Source: Cryptomeria japonica
Lineage: Eukaryota; Streptophyta; Pinopsida; Cupressales; Cupressaceae
DNA: 64,000 nucleotides
Assembly: GCF_030272615.1 (NCBI RefSeq)
Contig: NC_081413.1
Span: 605,742,709-605,806,708, forward strand
Reading direction: 5' to 3'
Shown here: positions 58,380-64,000 of the stretch, one piece after another
Position numbering within the stretch: the stretch's first letter is position 1
How the letters are laid out: every line of letters begins with the position of its first letter
Translations under genes and position numbers: made by a program
Notes under the pieces: model-generated
Databases searched by the model: none
Seen by the model: only the letters and a program-made list of their open reading frames with translations
What the model was told of the DNA's origin: nothing

Positions 58380-58391
58380 AAAGGGGGAGAT
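58380..58391 (+). other. Polypurine tract of Copia-4c
   Basis: AAAGGGGGAGAT precedes the 3' LTR start TGTTGACC. Earlier G-rich tracts at about 58118-58127, 58198-58206 and 58311-58318 resemble the repeated tracts of Copia-1. Confidence 0.75.
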
Positions 58392-59601
58392 TGTTGACCA
58401 TTTGGTGGAATTGATTATGTGTTGCATTGATGTTTTGTCATTCATGACAACACTAGCTATTTGGATGCTTTACTGGCACCCTTCTGGTCTCGATAGGATG
58501 AGTGGTTTCTAGTTAACTTGGATCTAGTATGATTCAACAGGCTCCAGTATAATCTGGTGATGGAACTAGCTTGTTTGTGATACTTATACTCATATTTGGT
58601 TAGTTGGTTTTGGTCTAGATATTGGATGCTAACCTGCTTGCCTAGAAGATTGGTTTCTGGTTCCGACAAGGGTTTCACTGAAAGAGATTTTAGTGGAGAT
58701 CTTTGATGAATTGCATAAGTGGTGTTAGTGCAGCTTCTGATAGAGTTTTGGGATGTTGTTACTAATCATGTTCGAGACTTGGCGTTTGGAGATCATTGCT
58801 GAAGCATGTGGACCTATACTTGGTCCCGATTGATCTAGGTTATGGACTGGATTTAATGTAACGTGTGGATAGGACCTATTGATATATTTCCGAGATGTCT
58901 TATGTGTTAATATTATTTTTTTGTTTTCTCTACGCCCGACATGGTTTGTAATTATGTAATCAGTTTATTATCTGGTGGCCGACCTGATTGTTTATAGTCG
59001 AGGGTTTGTATATATAGATGTAAGATCTCATTATAGATCATCATGGTTAATGTAAGAGGACATGGTCAAAGAATGTAATGTGGGAATAATGTAATATCAT
59101 TCAGGCAGAGGAGTTGGTCGATCATTGGAGATCAAATTGGGTTTATGTAAGAGGATTTAGTCCTCTGGTATTGAGCTTAATCAGAACTGTACTCTGGCAT
59201 AGGAGATGCTATCTTTTGTAGTTCAACACTTCTCTGAATTGTTGTCTGGATTTATATGTAGTTAGTGAGACTCCTTTTGTGATGAGCAGTGCTCTCTAGG
59301 TTGTTGTCCTTCCTACAAGTGCAGACCCCTTAATTGTAATTCACATACATACTACAGAAGTATTATCTGACTGTGGATAGGCTTCCCACAGTGGTTTTTC
59401 CATGTATAAATCTTGGTGTTGTGTGGATGGCTTTTATTCTATGATTATTGTTTATGCTTAATTGGATTAACTATTATTCCGGTATTATTATTTTGGGTTC
59501 TGATATTAAAGTTTTAATTGTTGAATGTTCTTGTAATCTGTGACAACTGATTCACCCCCTTCCCCTCTTACTTGTCTTCCAGTTATCTAAACTATCTAAC
59601 A
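58392..59601 (+). repeat. 3' LTR of Copia-4c (1,210 bp)
   Basis: It aligns with 53363-54585 with scattered, mostly transition differences. A short deletion near 59400 removed the right arm of the hairpin module: GTGGTTTTTCC is followed directly by ATGTATAAAT. It ends ATCTAACA at 59601. Confidence 0.9.
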
Positions 59602-60307
59602 ATATTAGGGGTTGGATATAATTTATTTGGTCTCAGGTCGACATGTTTTATAATTATGGAATTGTTTGTGATCGAGGGTTCGTATATATATGATGTAAGA
59701 TCTCATTGTAGATCATATATGTGTAAGGGACATATGGAATGTAATAGGAGTGAATAATGTAATAATCATTTAGGCAAAGGATTTGGTCGATCATTGGTGA
59801 TCGAGTTGGGTTTATGTAAGAGGATTTATTCCTTCGGTATTGAGCTTAACCAAAACTATACTCAGGCAAAGGAGATGCTATCTTTGTAGTTCATTCATTC
59901 TTCTAGATTGTAGTATGGATTTCTATGTAGTCAGTGAGACTCCTTCTGTTATGAGCAGTGTGCTCTATGCTGTTGGCCTTCCTCCAAGTGCAGGCCCCTC
60001 AATTGTAATCACACACTTACTGCAAAAGTATTATCTAATTATGGGTAGGCTTCCCACCGAGGTTTTTCCATTTATCGGGTTTTCCACATACAAATCTTGG
60101 TGTCATGTGGATTGTATTTATTCTCTTATTGTTGTTTATGCTTAATTGGTTTATCGACTGTTTCAATATTTGGTTTATGTATTTCGGTATTGATCTTTTG
60201 GGTTCCAGTATTAAATTTTTAATTTCTTAAGGTTTCGGTAATCTAGTGACAACTGATTAACCCCCCCCCCCCCTTAGTTGTCTTCTGATTATTTGAACTG
60301 TTTAACA
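59602..60307 (+). repeat. 5' LTR of Copia-4b, right part
   Basis: This is the continuation of 52833-53362 after Copia-4c. It carries the TATA-like TATATATATG (about 59685), the hairpin module (60050-60082) and a C-run of 13 bases, and ends TTTAACA at 60307 before an intact primer-binding site. Confidence 0.85.
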
Positions 60308-60320
60308 ATTGGTATCAGAG
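60308..60320 (+). other. Primer-binding site of Copia-4b
   Basis: ATTGGTATCAGAG, complementary to the initiator tRNA-Met 3' end, follows the LTR directly. Confidence 0.9.
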
Positions 60321-60364
60321 CTCTGATCCTCTTTACAAAAGCTTAACCACTTGAGGAAGATCCT

Positions 60365-60497
60365 ATGGTGACTAACATTTCAAGTTCATCTGCTGCTATC
60401 TTTCGGAGAGATATTCCTAGGCTTGATGGAACAGATTACAGAGTATGGAACATTCAGATGCAGACTCATCTGAGATGTCTTGGTAATGAGATTTGGG
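60365..60497 (+). pseudogene. Copia-4b gag N-terminus (cut by Copia-4d)
   Basis: The open frame from the ATG at 60365 reads MVTNISSSSAAIFRRD, then LDGTDYRVWNIQMQTHL, and stops abruptly at NEIW, where the LTR of Copia-4d begins at 60498. It is the N-terminal part of a UBN2-type gag, closely similar to Copia-4c gag. The Arg codon that is TGA in Copia-4c is intact here. Confidence 0.85.
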
Positions 60498-61537
60498 TGT
60501 TGCCCATTTGGAGGAATTGATTATGTATTGTGTTGATTTATTGTCATTAATGTCAACACTAGTTATTTGGATGCTTTACCGACACCCTTCTGGTCTTGGT
60601 AGGTTGAGTAATTTCTGATTGGTTTCTATCCGGCATGATCCGGTAGGCTTTGGTATGATTTGGTTATGGAATTGGCTTATTCATGATACTCGTTTTCATA
60701 TTTAGTTAGTTGGTTTTGTTCTAGTAATTGGATGCTATCCTCTTTTCTTGGAAGCTTGGCTTGTGGTTCGGGTGAGGGTTTCACCGGCAGAGCTTTTTAT
60801 GAAGATCTTTGATGAATTGCATAAGTCATGTTGGTGTAGTTTTTAGTGGAGTTTCAGGATATTGTTGGTAATGATGTTCGAGACTTGGCAGATGGAGATC
60901 ATTTCTTTAGCATGTGGACCTATATTGGGTCCCAGATGATCTAGGTTATGGACCGTTTTAATGAAACATGTGGATTGGACCTCTCGATGTGTTTTTGGGA
61001 TGTCTTATGTTTTGGATATTATTTGTTTGGTCTAAGGCCAACATGTTTTGTAACTATGTAATTGGTTTATTGTCTGGTGCCCGACCTGATTGTTAATGGT
61101 CGAGGGTTTGTATATATATGATGTAAGATCTCATTGTAGATCATGTGTGAGGATATGTAATATGTGAATAATGTGATATCATTCATGTAGAGGATTTGGA
61201 AGATCACTGGAGATCGAACTAGGTTTATGTAAGAGGATTTAGTCCTCTAGTATTGAGCTTAACCAAAACTATACTCAGGCATAGGAGATGCTATCTTTTC
61301 AGTTCAAACACTTCTTTCGGATTGTATTCTAGATTTCTATGTAGCTAGTGAGGCTCCTTTTCTGATGAGCAGTGCACTCTAGGATGTTGGCCTTCTTGCA
61401 AGTGTAGTCCCCTTAATTGTAATTCACATAATTACTGCAGAATTATTATCTAACTATGGGTAGGCTTCCCACCGTATTTTTTCCCTTTACCGGGCTTTCC
61501 ATGTATAAATCTTGGTTTCATGTGGATGGTATTTATT
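60498..61537 (+). repeat. Truncated 5' LTR of Copia-4d
   Basis: It starts TGTTGCCCATTTGG and follows the family to GGTATTTATTC, about 200 bp short of the full length. The join to gag at about 61535-61540 has shared bases (ATTCAA), which points to a deletion by end joining. Confidence 0.83.
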
Positions 61538-62178
61538 CAATGTTGTGGTGGAACTCTGAGCAAAGATGAAATTGTTTCTAAAGTTTTGAGATCCCTACTA
61601 CCGGCTTACAAGATGAAGGCTACTGCTATTAATGAGTTGAGAACAATGACTAATACATCTGTCAACAGAGATACCTTGGTTAGCAAATTATCTTCTTTTG
61701 AGCTCTAAGAATTTGGACCTTCTGGAACTATGAAGACTGAACCTGCTTTTCATGCATATGCATCAAACAATTGGTAAGAAAGATTGGAAAGCTTTATATA
61801 CAAAGGAATTGGACGATATGAAGAGCGAAGATGTTGGGTCTGAGAAACTTGAAGCACTATTTGCTAGAAGAGTACCTAAAGGCCTGGTAGGAAGTAAGTA
61901 TGAAGGAGAAGCACCTTTTAAATGTTTGCATGTAATAAGAATGGTCATTTTGCATCTAGATGTCCTGAAAGGAATTCAAGATTTGAAGAAAGAGTTAGAA
62001 AATCTTTTAAGCCCAACCCTAGATATCAAAACAAGTATAAGTACAAGAAAAACATAGACAAATCATGCTACATAGCGGATGAGGATGGAATTACTGATTC
62101 TGATGATGAATCAACAGAAAACTCTACTAGTGGTTTTGACAATGAGAAGGAATGGGTGTTCTGGCTATCAAGGAAGAT
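61535..62178 (+). pseudogene. Copia-4d gag, C-terminal half
   Basis: It reads IQCCGGTLSKDEIVSKVL, NELRTMTNTSVNRDTL, then RRVPKGLVGSKYEGEA. A TAA at 61706 and a frame change near 61750 interrupt it. A 1-nt loss at the zinc knuckle (about 61925) shifts the frame in the middle of the finger; in the other frame ACNKNGHFASRC is visible. It ends at the LTR block and continues at 63698. Confidence 0.82.
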
Positions 62179-62183
62179 GTTCT

Positions 62184-63692
62184 TGTTGGCATTTGGCATT
62201 ATAACAGACAATGGGAGATTGTTGGCATTTCAATAAGGATATTGAGAAGGTTGTTAATGATTATGGATATAACTGATTAAGGATGTTTACTGTCTTGATA
62301 TTATTATTTTGTCATTGATGTCAAGAAATTGATTTTCTAATTCAGTATGATGTTGCAATATCTTGAGAAGTGTGATTTGAAGTGTATAAAGATGTCGATA
62401 AAAGACACAGAAAGAATATGATGAATAAGGTACTCAATGGGCAACTATTACCGAGTTAGACAATGATGAGATCACGATGTTTAGATTGTTTTAACATCAT
62501 ACATATGTTGTAAATTGTAAGGTTAATACTATACTATGTTACCAAGCAAAGAACCTAGTCGGTAAACCCTAAGGTTATCGCTATCAGTTAATGAAGGAAG
62601 AATGTCTACCGAGTGAAGTTTAGTATTTACCGAGTTGTTACTGAGTTGTAACCGAGCTGTAACAGAATACATTAAATGGTTACATGTGTTATTTAATGAA
62701 GGAAGCTGATGAGCTGGAACTAATTAAATGATTGGTATTTCATGCATGAAGTTTGTTAATGAATCTATGGCAAAGGAAAATCGACATGAAGATCTACAAC
62801 TTAGATTGAACCGCAATACCCTAGCACAAGTTCCAAGAAATGTATGCAAGTTCCAAGGAAGGGTAAAACATTTTTAGATCAAAGGATACATTGAACCTGG
62901 AAAAAGTTTGAAGATCTAATGGCTATGATTGATCATGGGAAATGTGATCAAGGAGATTAAGCGGTTAGCTAATTGTTTATAAATAGGGAACTATTGATAA
63001 ACAATGTATGCGGGCAAATGTATGCATAGGGATGCTACATAGTGATTACTGAGCATAGAAGCTTGAAGACCTGTTTGAATAACAGAGTATAGAAGCCCAG
63101 TAGATGGACAAGATTAGTTCTACGTCTAGATTGTATTGATAAAATAAGAATCTACTTTAGCATTTTAGATGTGAAGTTGCAGATAGATTTTATTACTGTT
63201 ATTTTGTGAAAGTGACAGAAAATATCTTAACTGAGTGGACTTAACAGTCTTATTTGTAAAATCCTCTAGCAAGGTGACATTCTAATTGAGTGTTTGAAAT
63301 CCTTTAACAAGGTCACTTCTAACAAGGTGAAGATCCTAACAGATCTGAGGGAAATCCCTTAACTGGGTCACATCTAGCAATGTGTTTGTAATCTTTAACA
63401 GGATTTGCTTTTAACCAAGCATACTCTAGAAGAGTATATTTCTTAGTGGGTCCGAAATCCCACAGTGGTTTTTCCCTATTTGGGTTTCCACATTAAATCT
63501 GGTGTTATGAGGTTTATAATGTTTATATGCTTTTGAGTTTGCAGGTTTAGCAGTTTTGGTTATATTATAGAAGTATATGTTACCGAGGTTGAATCTGATG
63601 TTTTTATGGAAGATTAAGTTTGTATGATTCACCCCCCTCTCTCATCTTGTTGGCTATTGGATTTGTACTTACATTAAGTATCAGAACTATTA
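62184..63692 (+). mobile_element. Single-LTR block with polypurine tract and primer site (Copia-5)
   Basis: The block is flanked by GTTCT at 62179-62183 and 63693-63697 and interrupts Copia-4d gag. It contains TGTTGGCATTTGG and a short A-rich piece ending in AATGGGAGAT (62184-62219). A complete LTR follows (62220-63673), and then a primer-binding-like TTAAGTATCAGAAC (63674-63687). The order is polypurine tract, LTR, primer site, the reverse of a normal solo LTR insertion. Confidence 0.6.
62220..63673 (+). repeat. Copia-5 LTR (1,454 bp)
   Basis: It starts TGTTGGCATTTC and ends GTACTTACA. It shares with the other copia LTRs the hairpin module (about 63460-63492: GTGGTTTTTCCC then GGGTTTCCAC) and a C-run at about 63631. 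The stretch 63240-63420 is rich in short repeats of the AACAAGGTGAC type, similar in style to Copia-2. No coding frame. Confidence 0.7.
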
Positions 63693-63697
63693 GTTCT

Positions 63698-64000
63698 GGC
63701 ACTAGAAGAGAATGTACCTAAAGAGAAGGCACTTGCTGCTAAAATTGAAGACAAGAATGAATGGGTAATTGACAGTGGTTGTTCACATCATGTGACTGGA
63801 GATAAAGGGAATTTTCTATTTTTCTAAGAATTTGATAGCAGTCTGGTTAGATTTGGAGATGAGAAACCATGTATGATAAAAGAAAAAGGAACTATATAAC
63901 TGGATGGTAAGAACAATACTGACAATGTTTATTATGTTGAACGTTTAAGGCATAATATTTTGAGTGTAGGACAATTGGTGAATAAGGGATTTCAATTACA
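63698..64000 (+). pseudogene. Copia-4d protease region (to window end)
   Basis: The frame continues gag after the LTR block: LEENVPKEKALAAKIEDK, then the protease active site VIDSGCSHHVTGDKG (about 63765-63812), then LDGKNNTDNVYYVERL and NILSVGQLVNKGFQL. A TAG-type stop near 63825 and a TAA near 63898 interrupt it. Unlike Copia-4c the active-site Cys is kept. It runs off the right edge before the integrase. Confidence 0.83.

Larger units (their letters stand above)
53363..59601 (+). mobile_element. Copia-4c: complete copia copy with internal deletion
   Basis: It has a 5' LTR (53363-54585), primer-binding site, gag-pol (54644-58044), polypurine tract (58380-58391) and 3' LTR (58392-59601), 6.24 kb in total. 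It sits inside the LTR of a sister element. No clean 5-bp duplication is visible: the flanks are TGGAT and ATATT. However, GGGTTAGATATAAT at about 53340 and GGGTTGGATATAAT at about 59609 resemble each other. The pol gene lacks most of the RT C-terminus and RNase H. Confidence 0.88.
52833..64000 (+). mobile_element. Copia-4b: outer copia element of the right-hand stack
   Basis: Only its 5' LTR (52833-53362 and 59602-60307), primer-binding site and the first 44 codons of gag (60365-60497) are seen. Copia-4c split the LTR, and Copia-4d split gag. The remainder lies beyond the right edge. It inserted into the Copia-4a gag at 52833. Confidence 0.82.
60498..64000 (+). mobile_element. Copia-4d: inner copia element, runs off the right edge
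   Basis: It starts with a Copia-4 LTR (60498-61537) that is fused directly to the middle of gag. The LTR end, primer-binding site and N-terminal half of gag are missing. Gag is split by the LTR block 62184-63692, and the protease region continues to the window end. The presumed left duplication half is TTGGG (60493-60497). Confidence 0.83.

Overview
This window reads as repeat-dominated nuclear DNA from a plant with a large genome. I see no ordinary single-copy host gene. It is made almost entirely of LTR retrotransposons inserted into one another: at least eight Ty1/copia copies in four families, a Ty3/gypsy chromovirus, a 17.5-kb Ty3/gypsy element of Tat type, and one element I cannot classify. 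Primer-binding sites matching the 3' end of initiator tRNA-Met, plant-type copia and Tat domain orders and a plant mobile domain (PMD) protein point to a land plant. The long, old, nested copies suggest a gymnosperm such as a conifer, but I cannot name the species.

Left half (1-29257). One old minus-strand copia element (Copia-3) is the host. Its 5' LTR is 28797-29257, its gag 27893-28599, its protease piece 15333-15521 and its integrase piece 7831-9034. Three insertions split it. The first is a plus-strand chromovirus (Gypsy-1, to 7830), itself invaded by Copia-1a (1-1642). The second is Copia-1b (9040-15327, duplication ACCAC). The third is Copia-2a (15527-27887, duplication CATAA). The 5' LTR of Copia-2a is opened by the unclassified Element X (21501-26473, duplication GACAC), which carries one uninterrupted frame of 1,047 codons, broken only by stops.

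Middle (29258-33411). This is A+T-rich DNA without recognisable retroelement proteins, holding one short possible gene relic on the minus strand.

Right half (33412-64000). A minus-strand copia gag fragment is split twice. A solo Copia-2 LTR (duplication AACTC) sits in it, and that LTR is opened by the Tat-type element (34798-52358, duplication GGTAT). The Tat element has gag, protease, a G-patch-like linker, RT, two RNase H domains and integrase on the plus strand. It also carries a spliced-looking antisense gene for a PMD protein before its 3' LTR. A stack of Copia-4 elements then begins at 52833: 4b is opened by 4c within its LTR and by 4d within its gag, and 4d carries a further LTR block (62184-63692).

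No element looks able to move by itself. Most premature stops are TAG (less often TGA) where a Gln, Trp or Arg codon is expected, and several long frames have stops but no frameshift. This is the mark of C-to-T decay at methylated cytosines rather than random loss. Insertion order follows from which element interrupts which, and six target duplications are intact on both sides.
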